Assembly (NCBI GenBank): GCA_022578965.1
Contig: MU400581.1
Location: 62,001-126,000 of the forward strand
DNA: 64,000 nt
Direction: 5' to 3'
DNA from: Xylaria sp. FL1777
Taxonomy: Eukaryota; Ascomycota; Sordariomycetes; Xylariales; Xylariaceae
In this document: piece by piece, positions 44,769 to 57,889 of the stretch
Layout of the letters: every line of letters begins with the position of its first letter
Numbering within the stretch: the stretch's first letter is position 1
Position numbers and translations under genes: made by a program
Notes under the pieces: generated by a model
The model's database searches: none
Seen by the model: only the letters and a program-made list of their open reading frames with translations
Told to the model about the DNA's origin: nothing

Positions 44769-47700
44769 GGGCGTGGCACGTTGACAGCTTCTCGTGCCCG
44801 GCAGGGTAGCATTAACAAGTTAAAACCCCGTTTTGAGGTGCCTCAGGGGTCGCCTAGCCGGAGGACCAGGAGGGTCACAAGGAGGGTCTCGGTCTGAATT
44901 TGCAAATTCAGGTTAATATCGGCAAAAGTTGCATTCAGCTTTCCTACTGTCAGGCGTTCTACCCACACCTCCTTTATTTGTAATCCTCCTTTCTAGTCGA
45001 TGATAATTTGATGGTGGATTCATCAGGATGGAGTAGGATGGGTTGCAATGCAGGTGCAGGTGCAGATTTAGGCGCGCACAAGGCAACTTCAGGCGGACCA
45101 AGACGAGGCTCTGCGCTAGGCAGACGCGACCGTATCGTGCAATGTTGGGCCGGCAGGCCTAGGGAATTCTCCGACCGATCAACGTGGGGGCTGTGGCCAC
45201 GATGTTGCAGCACACAAAAGCAACTCCCTGCAAAATACTTCGAGGCCCCAAGGAAGCCCAAAAAAAACATGGGATTGAAAATCTGTCGCTCATCTCATAT
45301 CTCTTAAGTTTTTCGTTTTTCATTATAGCACTAATACCTATTATTCCCGTCCCATTGAATTGTCTCTCCTTCCCATCGAGCCCGTCTAGGCTACCACCCA
45401 TTGGTCGATTCCGTCATTTCTCGATCGTAGTATCTCTTTTTGCCTATTGTGACTTAAGCTAATATCCGGCTACCTTTCCGTCAGTGTCTTGCTGGTATCT
45501 ATTGCGGTGTCTCGGTGAAAGCGACATTTCCGTCTATTGACGCGAAGCAACCTAAGCCTTGAAACAAAATTCGATCATCTTAAAATTCATTTGTCTATTG
45601 TAATTTTCTTTATGACTCACGTGGTGGTTTTTCTTCTTTTTTCTTCTTCGTTTTGCACTTCCCTCTTATCCGTTCTGAGTGCTCATGTGTATATCATGGC
45701 AATCTAGATGATTTCGTTACCTGGAGGTGGGTGGCCAAAAAACGACTCACCTCTACAGCAAGTTCACTACAACGCCTCAACGGGTGTCTGCAGCAACTCA
45801 GTGGATAGCTGCAGGGGGTCGGGAACTAATAAAATGAAAGAAACCCAAGCCCTCGATGAGAGACTATCATACTTGTCTGTTCTGGTGATCATACTTTATG
45901 TTTCTTATTCATGCGTATCCTGGCTTATGAGACTGGTGTACTTCGCACTTTCAGCCTCATATGGTTGATATGAGGAAGTTCTCTCTTTAATTTCATAGCT
46001 GTTTTGAGGTGACGTAGGGTGGAGGGCGGAGGGGGCTAGAGGTTGTGTATGGCCACCCCAATGAGATACTTTCACTCTTAACGTCAATTTCCGACTCTTC
46101 GTTAGATAGGTTGAATGGAAAGGCGGTATAAGGTGATGTAGGGTGGAAATAGTTTGCCTGTAGGTGTAGCCCGAGAGCGTATCAAGGGAACTTCAAGGGA
46201 AGAGTCACATCAAGGGCATGGAGGCCATGGAGGATATCGAGGGCAGCAAGGGCAGCAAGGGCATCATGAGCATCTAGGACGGCGTATAAGAGGACTGCCG
46301 ATATACCACACGACATAAAGGGCGAAGGGCGCAGGGCTTAACCGGGAAAAGCTCTGACTACCACCATTTCATTGCATACGGAGTGCAGCATCGTTGATCG
46401 GAGGGAGAGGCATGAAAAGAGGGGGAAGGGAATGCGGCGCAGCATTTCTAGAAAAGGGGAACTATCGTGGGAATTCCTGGCTGTGACCCGACAGCGTCGC
46501 TTGGTGGTTTTGCTGATTGGCTACGCGAGCTAAGCTAGGTAGAACCGAATCTGCAGCTTTTGGTGCCTGACTACGTATTGGGGCTCGCCGCTGATTTATG
46601 TGCCAAGTCTTATGTCATGGGCCGGACGTATATCCGTTGTGGTATAGGCAGGTGGTATGCCCATGTTTTCTTGCTGCTTAGGGCGCCGAATGGAATAACC
46701 CATCTGCTGCTTATACCCATCTCCTAGACCAGACTAGACTAGATACCATGCATGCCATGCTACGCAAACGTGGCGGGCTAGTGTGGTGCATTGTACAGTA
46801 GGTAGGTATCTTGGCCACGACCGTCATGCGCCGATCAACGTCAGCTTCGATGTGGTCCTCATACCCCCTCCCCTGCACTACCCATGCGTTATCAATCTCC
46901 CACAGCCATGGATGCAACGGGATGATTGCATAGATACGGGGAAAGGCAGCAGAAGGTGACGAATTGAGCCGCGGCCCGCGTCCGGATCCGTAAGGCTGAC
47001 AGCTTCCTGGCGTGAAGTGTATTATTACTAATAAACGAAATAATTGCAATTCTAGTCTAGACATCTGCCACATTGGCCGGTGGGAATTATCATCTTGGGT
47101 TAATTTGGTAGCTATCGATCATTATAGCCCGAATAATTTGCTACTAATTTTATGTCTGTTTCTGATTCACCCTGTCTTGACCGTGAGTTATGTATGGCTG
47201 GTTTGGTCGGCCCGCCAGGAAACCCGCATATCAAGAAGAATCCATGCCCGATTTTGGACAATGCGAATAGAAAGCGGGGAAGCTGGATTGAGCCATCCGA
47301 AGAAAAGATGAGATGGTTGATGGGACGGAGATTACGTGCGCGGCGGGAGTTAAAGGCAAAAGGTTGCCTTGCTGAATGCCTTGACGCCGGTCTCTCTCGG
47401 CAGGTGGCATTTTCCGGTCTCACTCCATGTGCTAGGAACTACAGTGACATGGGACATGGGAAATTAGATCTACCTATCATGTATGTATCAACTTTTCCTG
47501 CACAGTGAGTGTCTATCGATACTTAGTTTGTGTTGTTTACTCGGACTCAGGATCGCGCCCCTTGTCAGTCGAGGACTCGGCGGAAGCTCGAAAACACACT
47601 TCCTAAGTTCCTACAACAAGGAGACTCTCACCGGATGAGAAGCCGCCCAAGGACGGTAAATATGATGCGCGGTCATTTACCTGCATATACGACATCCATA

Positions 47701-49921
47701 CGGTGTCTTGCTCATGTCGCCCGGATGCGACTTGACGCATACGCTCTGCCCAACCTTCATGCTGCGTCCCATCAATTACGTGGAAGAAAATGGATTTTCA
47801 TTATGCCCTGCCACTAGAGCTTGAGCTGTGACGTGGTGGATATTTCTTGACTCATGCGTAGATTGTGATCCGTCATATCTTCTCTGCCGCGAGAACGAGC
47901 CTTCAACGTAGCACCTCGACATGTCGTTGAGCTATGACAAGATGTCATGTCATGAAACGTAAGCAAGGAGTCCAAGACAGCATAAGGTACTCCAACACTT
48001 GTGAGTCCAATACAGTGTGCGTAGTGCTCACTAGGTATAATCTTGACTTCAGCTCGGAACTGTGCTCACCATGGTCTTCTTAACTTGCCCTAGTTGCATA
48101 TATCGAAGTTTATAACGGTCGGGACCTACCCAATTCGCGAACCAATTTGGACATAGGGCCAAGCGTAAGAGTGAAGGCTAGCAATAGGCTAGCTAAACAC
48201 CTTCGCTTGAGAGTTGAGACTCGACAACTATGAGAAGTATCATGAAGTCTTTTTATTGCACACCGCTGCAGGGTATTTCCCTAGTTAGAGGTGGTAGTCC
48301 GCGAGTCAGGACATATCATTGAGTAAACGGGTTTCGTATCCACTCTTGTAAGATTTATGTCGAAGTATTTATGTGCCGGATCCTTTCAGGCCCTCGGCAG
48401 AGCTTGGAGTGTAGTGTTCATTCCGGATTAAGCCGTAATTTCGGTTAGGAACCTCACTAGTCTGCCAGGCAAACCCGTTGCTTGGTTTAATAAGTCTTCT
48501 CGCTCCCCTTGTGGGACTCTTCAACTTTCCATACCAGGTATCAGTAGATGCGTGATCGCATGTAGCGTTGAAACCCCCGATACAGCCCCAAGTCGTCAGG
48601 GCTGAAAATTGCGAGCGCTTATTAAAGCAGCATTGATAGTCTTGAGCTAATATCCCAAGATATGATAGCTATGACGGTCAGCATAAGAGTAGTGTTTTGG
48701 TGGGCAATCATTGGTTATATTTGTGGTATATGCTATATTAGTAGCACAACTAGAGTTGACGTACCTTACTGCATGAGACTCTCAGTCGAGGCATGATCTC
48801 TGTCGATTTTGCCAAACAGGCAGTGCAGTGAATATTAGTGCCGCAATGTTCCGGGGTTGTGATGCACGATCCTTCCGTCAAGTAGGGCTTCAGGTGACTA
48901 GTTCCCCGCCCATCACTTACATGGGTGTTGTGGCTGAGTTAATGCAACCATATCAGCTCTACAATAGGTAGTTCAGAGATAGACATTCGTTGGGCAAAAT
49001 TAGAGTGTGCGAGACTGTACCGTCGATACCCATTCAGAGGATCGGCGTCACATACCTACGCCCTCTCACTAGGCAGCCCTCAAGGCTTCAAGCCACAACA
49101 TACGAACCATGAAACACCACTCCGCGTGGTTGAGCAACAGACGTGATATTAAGAGCATATCATACTTGATAGTTGAAATAAACCCGTTTCGGTCACCAGT
49201 GTGTAATCGATCTACCGGTTGATCATTATACATATAATCTCGATGATGAAACCAAAACACCTGGAACAAATCGGACTTCGAATGACTCAGTCAGCCTTAT
49301 TTATACACACTTGTTACACTACGTCACACCCCCGAACCAATAACATCCTTGCCAATCAAGGCAACCTTTCTTGCAGATTGTGTATTAGGCGTGGCTGGGG
49401 GCCGGAGCTAGATCTTTCTATACTATGAAGGACGAGTCGCTTATTTGTCTCTGCAAGCTATTGGTGTGTATACACCATGCTGATTACGCCGGTGTTCTTC
49501 CTAGACCTAGAACGCTGGGCACTTATTCGTTTCACATCTCTGTCGGCTATCATTTGTAGCCTCACCACCTCCCCACAAACAACGTATAGAAAAACATCTA
49601 TATCGGGCTAGGTGTGGCTGGACTTCCCACAGCCTGCAGGTAGGGGGGAATCTCACCTACATGTCCTATTAAGTTCACTATGGATTCCATACCTCTTCAC
49701 ACCATGCAGGTTTGCCCAACAAGGCTGGGGGTGCTCAGTGAACCCTTCACTGCAATGAATCTTCGAGTCATCGTGACTTAGTTTATCTCCACAGGATTAT
49801 ATGGGATATCAGGAGCTACTCTGCTGCCATATCTTGCCTTAAACTTATATTCTCTACTGAACTGATTAATACTCTCCTATTTATATGGATACCAACTCGG
49901 TCGGACTGAGCTGCTTTAACC
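44769..49921. other. 5.2-kb gene desert
   Basis: No supported gene on either strand. Open frames at 45708-45968 and 47152-47508 begin with ATG but have no recognisable content or splice context. Short GGTGATGTAGGGTGGA-like repeats occur at 46010 and 46135. A candidate solo LTR is annotated at 49200-49474. The rest looks like ordinary non-coding or decayed repeat sequence. Confidence 0.5.
49200..49474 (-). mobile_element. Candidate solo LTR or LTR remnant
   Basis: The interval begins TGTGTAATCG and ends GTGTATACA, so it has TG...CA ends. On the minus strand it carries a TATAAATA box in its middle and is followed by CTGGTGACCGAAAC, which could be a primer-binding site. No second copy and no matching 5-bp target duplication was found, so this is weak. 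Confidence 0.25.
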
Positions 49922-50814
49922 ATGACTAAGCCGTGGGAATTGCACGAAGCTACAATCAAGAAATTGTATGCGGAAAATACGTTGGCGGTGGTTCGGAAAA
50001 CCATGATTGAAAGATACAACTTCAAAGCCTCGTACGAACTCTTCCGTCCCCGAGGAAACCATCAGCTGATCCAAGCGTGAATAGGACACGCGCGTATAGG
50101 GGACGGTTGATCAAGTGGGGGGTTCGGAAATACAATTGCAGGAGACGAGGCGACGGCGGTTCAATATCTGCGGGCAGCCCAGACGGCTCGGTGAGCGGAT
50201 CGGATACCGCTTCTCCCACTTTGTCTCAGCCAACTATCGAAACAACGCCGGATTTCCCTGAGTATTCCAGCAGTGGGCAAATGAGGGACAGTCAGCCCAG
50301 GATGTCAAATCTACTAGGACAATCATATGATACAGCGAGCATGGGTTCCCCGCGAGCTTATACGGAGAGGTATGCGATGAAGTAAAGTTTTGCCAAAACA
50401 GAAACGAAGACTGATTGTCGTAGCTATGGCAGGAATAGGGCCCTTCTGTCCCCTACACAGGAGGTACAAGGGTGGCACAGCTCGCCAACCCAGTCAGGAT
50501 CGCCTTCGACGAGTTTCGCTCATGCAAACACGGCTGCTACCTCGGGACATATGTACGCGTATCAACCGTTGTCACCGGCTGCGAGCACCTATTCCTCCTC
50601 GTTGGCATACGAGTCTGACCCGACCAATTGTGACAGGCGGCAAAGCTTCCCACAGACACAGGCACGCCAATATAGTACTGGTACTAACCACGGCGATTCG
50701 ACTTATTTCCCAGTTCGAGGAAGTTATGGGCATGGGCATGGGCATCGTTCCGCTGGGATGGGTTCCTACGATAGTAGCTGCGACCATGTCACTAGACACA
50801 ACTCAACAAGCTAG
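49922..50814 (+). CDS. Clr5-domain protein
   Basis: Exons are 49922-50031, 50085-50369 and 50424-50814, 261 residues. The N-terminal part, KPWELHEATIKKLYAENT then KTMIERYNFKAS and, after the intron, YRGRLIKWGVRKYN, is the Clr5 domain, a roughly 50-residue helical domain named from fission yeast Clr5 and common at the N-terminus of filamentous-fungal regulators. The rest is a Ser/Tyr/Gln-rich disordered tail with a short GHGHGH repeat near the end. A nuclear regulatory role is plausible for this family but not shown. The introns (53 and 54 nt) keep phase. A competing 179-codon frame over the third exon is a shadow. Confidence 0.8.
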
Positions 50815-51648
50815 GCAAGAAGACGGTAGGACACAACAGGTAATACACAGCGAATGGAGTACATGGATACATTTTTACCCTGGGGAGAAGACCGCGCAGG
50901 AAACTAGTTGGAGAGAAGGTAATGGATGAATGGGAATTTGTACGGCCGTGCCGTCTCTTGGGGGCTCCGTGTCCTTTTGGGGGCCAGCAGCTGTTATCAT
51001 GAATTTACGATCACTACAACTGATACAGGCTTTGGGGAAACGGAGGACATACGTGTGTTTTTATTCTCACTTGTAATCTAGTATAGTTATCTTTATAGTA
51101 ACCATAAGACTGAGATATCACTCGTTAGGTAAAGTTAATACTGGTTGAACACTAAATGGACCGTAAATGAATGAAGATATCTGCTGGTCCAAATAAGATA
51201 CTTTTTATACAATAAGATATTAAACGTGAAATATAAAATATATTAATAATTGCCCCTGAAGACAGAAGGATATACTTTAATAGTTGACTAAGCATTAGAG
51301 CTAATGTCAGCTCCTTATTTTTACTTGACATTGGCCGGAGCAATGACCCAAGATCCTCGCTGTGACCAATTTGCATACCAACTGTATTGTGTATATCATC
51401 AACGACGATCATGATTCTCGTCTGGCCTGATATTAGCCCTCAGCAATAAGCCTAGCCTGATAATGAAAATACCATAAACAAAATTATCGTAGACACATGA
51501 ATCTATTTATTGCGTTCTCCACTTTGCGACAAGACATCGTACTCTGAGCTACAAGTTTGCCTGGGAGCGTGGAAAGCGTCACAATAAACAAAGAATATCT
51601 TAGCTTCCTCCAGGAAGCTTGTCCAAGTTCCCCACAACATAGATACAT
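50815..51648. other. Convergent intergenic region, AT-rich
   Basis: Between the 3' ends of the Clr5-domain gene and the EthD gene. Nothing recognisable. Confidence 0.55.
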
Positions 51649-52035
51649 TTACCAACTAGCGGACGCCATCTTCGGACCACTCAGGACGACAGGGCTCTTG
51701 TCGCAGAAATTAGGTATGTCGGCAAAGACAGCTTTTCCGTCTTCGCTCTTAGCTCCGGCTTCGGAGTGCTCCTTGCTCTCCCACTCGAGCCACGCCTGGA
51801 CGATGTAAGGTGCGTTGGCATTGTCGTACTGCGCAATCTTCCAGCTCTTGAGGCCGTGGTTTTCCCATACTTTTTGTACAAGGGGCATCTTGCGTAGATG
51901 AGATGTCAATTTTCCCATCTACAGTTCGGAAGAGGCCAATGAATGCCTCGGGTTCTCACGTACATGCGTCTTTAGATAGTAGTCCATGTCGAACTTGGCC
52001 CCGGCGGGGTATACGACCGATAGAATGAAGGTCAT
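51649..52035 (-). CDS. EthD-domain (dimeric alpha-beta barrel) small protein
   Basis: Exons are 52035-51964 and 51888-51649, 103 residues. It opens MTFILSVVYPAGAKFDMDYY, the usual start of EthD-like proteins. The intron falls inside KTH|MPLVQKVWENHGL, and the domain ends with FADIPNFCDKSPVVLSG. EthD proteins are small ferredoxin-like dimers first linked to ethyl tert-butyl ether breakdown in bacteria; in fungi related proteins act as decarboxylases or cyclases in anthraquinone-type pathways or have unknown roles. No partner gene is adjacent. The exon 2 acceptor (CGCAAG) is chosen because it restores the THMPLVQK motif, and the upstream TAG would add ten unrelated residues. Confidence 0.85.
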
Positions 52036-55000
52036 TGTCAATCCCTTCCTTTTTAGAAGCTTCGTCTTAGATGTGGTGATATAGCGATGGAATTTATCGC
52101 GAATAAGGCAGAATGATGCTAGGCCTTCTCGTAAGCCTTGATATCGTGGTATTGGTGAGATGAGATGAGACGAGACGAGTTGAGGCTATTTCTGATCTGA
52201 AGGGAATTCGTCGTCTTTTTCAACTGAAGCCATCTATGGAGGCCATGCGGAGGTCCGTAACTCCAAAGGCGGAGTCGAACGAATCGGGTTTTAGGATCTC
52301 GCCAAAATTATGTGGGAACCTGCGGCGTTGAAACTACCTATCTGTACTATACCTAGAGCATAAACGCCTATCCAAACGCTGCGTGTATAATGTAGGCACT
52401 TAGGTAATGTATGCGTTAAAGCTTAAGACTATTTTCTTTTCCGTTGGTGCGGCGTCTCGCACAACCCCGCTCATTTTTGCTTCATAATTGCTAATCTCCT
52501 AATTATCGGAGTTATCGACTGAAACCACAACACGAAAATAGATCACACGGGGTAAATAAATAAGCAGATTTAGGATCACCGTCGGAGATTTCAGACTCGA
52601 TGCAAGGAGACGGCGCGAGGCCTCAGCATCTTTAATAACAGCATCTGCATTATGCTACAATGTAGGGAAGGCCTACTCAAAATAACAGTCGGCCTCCACC
52701 GTACAACTATTTCCTCTAGCGGCCGAGCTTGTATCAGAGTTGGATATGTGCTCCACATTAGATCTTTCCTTACATTATACACAGCATGTAATATCCACAA
52801 AACTTAGAGCTTTGAAGGGTCTAGTGCTACGCCTAGATGACGTTAAAAATGGGACACAAATCGGTAGTACATAGTTGCTATAGAGAATTTGGAACAATTG
52901 CTTGCCCGCATCAAATGATCACATAGTCCCAATCATGCCAGATTGAGGCTATTTACCATTCTAAACTTCCAGGTAGAGTTTTGAAAACTAAGAGTATATT
53001 ACAAGAAAGAGAGAAATAAGAAAACGAAAAGAAGATTTGAAAGACTAGTTACGTCATAACAATTAAGAAATTTTACAACGAGGTCAGCCGGAGACTGTAG
53101 AAACTAAAAATAAGTTCAGCAAGAGCGACAAGACCCAAATAGGAGTTTGTCACGTTGGGTGTGATATATACCGTTGTTGTCAATTCCGCAACAACGGCGT
53201 CGTTTTGCGCGACAGAGTTCATCAAGACAATTGCGAAGATCGCATTCGGATTCGGACGTCAGTTCTACCCATTCTGTACTATTACCCGGGACAACTATTA
53301 TACCGTCTCCGCACTACTCGGAACCCGTCTACGGGGGAGATGGGTTGGGTATCCGACTGCCACGCTAGAAAGATCTGGGCCTTTCAGGAGAGCGAATGAC
53401 ATCATTCGGCTAGTTACCGAGCACCAGTTTTCAAACAAGTAAATACTAATACCAGACCATAATTACTATACATGGTTCGTTTGTTTTACCATTACTACAA
53501 GCATAGTTGTCACGATAGAACTATAGATTTATGGCACTCGGGAAATTAACGAGGGGGATGGACTTCTCTAGAGGCATAGATGCCTCTAGCGACCTGTAAC
53601 CGTTTCATATATTACTCGTCTACATCGAAGATCTGTTTGATTATTTTAATTGTATGGGTGTTAAGGGGAGCCAGGGATTTTAGAGACTCCCCAGGTTTTC
53701 GTGATTGAGGTTAAGTGCCAGGCTTCACCATAATAGATTTTGGGAATAGTTGTACGCCGTTTTCTATACGATGATATAATTCAAATATCTCTAATCCTAT
53801 GAGCGTCGTTGAAAGTAGGTAGATACCAACGATGGGTTATGATCTTACAATCGGGGGTTAAATAATATATCTAAATCTCCTGTAATTTGTTAGCTTTAGA
53901 TTAGTTATATTGACAACCCTTCTAGATATTAATATTCAAAGCCGGGTTTACGGAAAATATTCTTGGTCCCTGTTGTAGCAAAACTAGTTATTTTGAGACG
54001 GAGTTACCGTAACACGAATAAGATAGTTAATTTAGTAAACTAAACTTCAGTCAAGCAAGAAGTGTAAGCAACGCATTGTCAGCATTTGTGTTTACCAACT
54101 CCGGCAAGTATTACCTAAGTCGCGTTGAACCACATGGTAACTACAATAACCATATCTATTGTGAATCTTACTTTCTGCGTATAATGGTCTGATTAAAACT
54201 TCTTGGTCGAAGATTTGAGGAGTGGCTTAACTCAAAGCTCTTATTTTTATAATATATCCCGCAACAGCCCATCAATGATTCCGGGCATCACTTCTTTAAC
54301 AACACTGAGTCTAATTGTAGAACACTAGAAGTAAGTATGCTGTGGCGACCTAAGCAATACCTATGCTTAAGCAAGTTAGGTTTTCTCTAAGTACCTGACG
54401 CATAGTGTCCCGATATTATCAACCCAAACAGCAGCATACCTAAGATATTTGAAAGAATAGATCTTGAAAAATAAGGAAGATGTCGTCAGCGGAGGTCTAC
54501 ACGCGGTCTCCAACTTCTAAGGATATGACAAAGTATTATCTCGACCTACTTGGGCGGCGGAAGCCATCCCTCCGATCACGTGATAATGAATTCCACGACA
54601 GGTTCCTCTCGCGGAGAAATTATAGACCAATACGCACCGAGGCGGGAGTTGGCGGGCCGCAGTCCCCAAAAGAAGCGGGAGTATGCGCGCGAGTTTAGTC
54701 TTCGGGGCATGGCGCTCGAGGGGCGTAGCACCCACAAACGCGCATGAGCCTACTAATGAGAGCAGAACAGGTACGTGATACGATTCGGCCAGATGGATGA
54801 AATAGATTAGTTTGTATGTCCTCGCATAATGACATAATCGCCACCTGCGCCCGGTTCTTTTTTCCGCCAAAGATCTCATCAGGGGTTGTGGTCAGGGGTT
54901 CCGTGGAGATCGTGTTGGGAAACGGAGCTGTTTATATATAACTCCCTGGTCCCCGCACGCTGTTCCTGCATGAGGATTTTCTCTCGTCTGTTTCTTGGTA

Positions 55001-55036
55001 TTTGAGAGTCACTCCGAGTCTTCTGATTTCTTCAAG
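52036..55036. other. 3-kb AT-rich gene desert
   Basis: No supported gene. At 53174-53368 a short frame reads like a Ser/Arg-rich protein segment (RRSHSDSDVSSTHS, then GDGLGIRLPR) and may be a decayed exon. ORFs at 54480-54750 have no recognisable content. A TATA box for the downstream esterase is annotated separately. Confidence 0.5.
54931..54941 (+). promoter_or_regulatory. TATA box of the esterase gene
   Basis: TTTATATATAA lies about 100 nt upstream of the start codon at 55037. Confidence 0.5.
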
Positions 55037-56490
55037 ATGGTCCGTTTTTCAGCAGTAGCCGTTTCGTCGTTGGCGCTTGGCGCCTCCGCTCTTTCTTCAC
55101 GCCCTCGGACTGAACTATCTGGCGAAGTAGGAAAGAGATGGGTTGGATGGAAGAATATTAAGAATGCCTTTATCTTGTGAGTGGCGGAATGATGTTCACT
55201 ACTGACTGTAGACTTGCTAATAGAACAATTAGTGGTGATAGTTACACTCAAACAGGTACAACCACAATCCGCTGTTTGATATTCCGGGGAAAATGTTTTG
55301 TTGACAAAGTGCAGGCTTTGATTATACTCAGACGCAACCCTCAGCTGCGAACCCCTTTGGAAATCCAACTTATCCTGGGTGGACGTCGTCTAATGGGCCG
55401 AACTGGGTCAGGTTAGTCTTTCAAGATAGCTTGCTTCTCCTTAATTACATGGTGTGTCGTAAGGTCTAGTGATTACCTATCTGAGGGACTCTGTTCCTCT
55501 CCTTAGCAATCTTCTCATTGCCCTGGAGTAGCTCAGATGTACATGTAATTGGCCGATTGTTAACTTCTAGTTAGTTATCTGACATTCAAGTATAACGCCT
55601 CGGCTCTATTGACTTATAATCTTGCATATGGAGGCGCAACTGTGGATGGTGAGTGAATCACGAAAGGAGTGGAATCCGGACTCAAATCCAACACATGGTC
55701 ATATCGGGTTGTTTTGGGCGGTATGACACTAACTCTTGTTGTAATAGCAAGTTTGGTGACTCCATATGACCCTTCTGTCAAGTCACTTAAGGACCAGGTT
55801 GTGTCAGAGTTTATTCCGGGCTACACCGGTACTTCGGCCAAAGCGACGTGGACAGGGGATAACTCGATCTTCGCGGTTTGGATCGGCATCAACGACATTG
55901 GCAACAGCTACTGGAATGGAGCCGATGCAACCGATGCTCTTAATACCAAGATCTTCGCTGTCATTTCGAGTCTTGTAGACCAGATCTATGCTGCCGGAGG
56001 CCGGAACTACGTTTTCATCAATGTACCACCTCTAGACAGGACCCCCTTGATCGTACCTCAGGGAGCTACCGCGGTGTCACTTTCGAAAGCGGACGTCGCT
56101 GCGTGGAACCAGAAAGTAATTGATTTCGCCAAGGGGCTCAAGACTAAGTCCGGGACGAACGTCTGGGTCTATGATTCAAATAAGAGCTTTGGAGATGTCA
56201 TGGATAACCCGAAGTCGCACGCTGAGACTGCTGGGCTGAAGAACACCACCGCTTATTGCGCAGCATATCAAAAGTGAGTCCATTACTATGCTAGACTTGT
56301 GTAGAAAGCTTAAGCTGTCTTGATTGCTGACAAACCCAGTGGTACTCCTGCGCAAGATACTCTTGATGCCAGCTGTGGCATCCCAGTTAACCAGTACTTC
56401 TGGCTCAACAATTTGCATCCAACTTCTGCGATTCACGAAGTGGTTGCAAAGGAGGTAGCTGGTCTTTTGACTGCTGGTCCTAACATCTGA
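55037..56490 (+). CDS. Secreted SGNH/GDSL esterase (CE16 acetylesterase-like)
   Basis: Predicted extracellular acetylesterase acting on acetylated plant-wall sugars. Six exons: 55037-55176, 55233-55255, 55315-55411, 55575-55648, 55748-56273 and 56340-56490; 336 residues. The signal peptide is MVRFSAVAVSSLALGASALS. The family block I, FGDSYTQTG, has its catalytic Ser50 on a 23-nt exon. NPTYPGWTSSNGPNWV, YNLAYGGATVD, the GxND block as WIGINDIGNSYW, and WLNNLHPTS with the catalytic His near residue 313 follow in order. In the last block Asn stands where Asp is textbook, as is common in fungal CE16-like sequences. All five introns keep phase and end in AG. Length is typical of CE16. No neighbouring wall-degrading genes are visible. 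Confidence 0.9.
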
Positions 56491-57889
56491 GACACTTATC
56501 ATGATAAAAATGGATAGCATGTATGTTTCATGAAATTATGTTATTGGAAATGAATAAATCCGCGGGGCTATGAACAGACTATAAGCCCTCACCAATACAG
56601 GGTGACCAATACAGGGTGACCAATACAGGATTATGATGCTAAAATAGCAGTGCCTTATCGCCTAGTTCTGTTGAACTGGGTTAGGTGGGTACCTAGTATT
56701 GAAGTCAATTTAGATAACGTCGTATTCTAGATTCATCTCGGCCAAAGGCCTTATGTCTCTCGGTTACTACCTTGATACTTGAAGTACAGGTCGTGCGACC
56801 ACAACGGACACAAAGTGCTACCTATCTGCGACATGAATAATAGGAATCAGGTTATGTTGTTTTGAGGGCGTATTTAGACCTAGGGGTTGTACAAGAGAGA
56901 TATCTACCCGCCGACTCTTAAGCCCTGTTGGTGTCTTCTTTCAACAAGGGGCTGAAAGGCCTTATGTGGCTTGTCTCAAGGTCTCGGCTGTTGGGCCGTA
57001 CGACACTATGTTTTGGTGAAGTCTCGGCATGTTCGTATCAGGAGCTCGTATCTTACCGGGAGGCTGCTACGAGTCCAATTCAACATGCACTAACCTAATC
57101 CGTACTTAATCCTCATCTGGCAGCGTAGAGCAGTTAATATCGTAGCACATATAGGTATTATATGAGAACGCAAATGACCCTATGAACTTTGCTGGACATT
57201 CAAGTACCTACCTGCTTTCTGCGTAAGTAATATTAGTGAAAATGAATGAACATACCGGCGTCTTTGAGGCCATTACCATTCTTACTTATGTCCCTAAGTA
57301 GTCCCACGGAGTAGTGCAGGTTAGCGTACATTGTTAGGTAGCATCCACCTGCACTGGATCCCTAGACTACCGGTAGTGCGTTTGTGATGTGTGTCATTGG
57401 TTACTACCTCCCACCTACTTAAGTATGTATGCATGTATTTACAGTATAACAAACCAGCGAATTTCTTTCAAGTGTCTCGGGGAAATATATCATCTTCAGC
57501 TGTTTCTCGTAGAAAAGAGAAGGTATGTATACTCAGCAGCTGGTTTCAAATTAAGAAACATACCTAGGTAGACAACTATCTAATGCGATTTTAGTACAAG
57601 GCTAGGCTAATTCACGGGTACGTGCAATATGTGCTACAGCCTACCTAATCTAAGTACCAAATAGTGCATCGTGCTCACCGATGTTTCTCTAAAAGTTCGC
57701 TCGTCACTTGCTCATCAACTCTTCATATCATGTAACAATTCGGCTTTGCTGTTACTGTGCCTGATCGCATCCATTACCCCTTCAATTGAATGTGCTGCCC
57801 AGAGCGCCCTCTCATCTAGACTACTCGCCGTGAGTTCGGTGCTATGACTACCTAGGTAGCGAGTGCGATCCGAGTCTGATTGAGTCGCC
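56491..57889. other. Intergenic region
   Basis: Contains short direct repeats GGTGACCAATACAGG near 56600 and two of three exact TACCTAGGTA palindromes (57561-57570 and 57849-57858). No gene seen. Confidence 0.55.

Noticed and set aside
47152..47508. 118-codon plus-strand open frame
   Set aside because: Starts with ATG but shows no motif or conserved-looking segment; left as non-coding.
50390..50929. 179-codon plus-strand open frame
   Set aside because: Overlaps exon 3 of the Clr5-domain gene in another frame; the Clr5 exon continues in phase from recognised sequence, this one does not.
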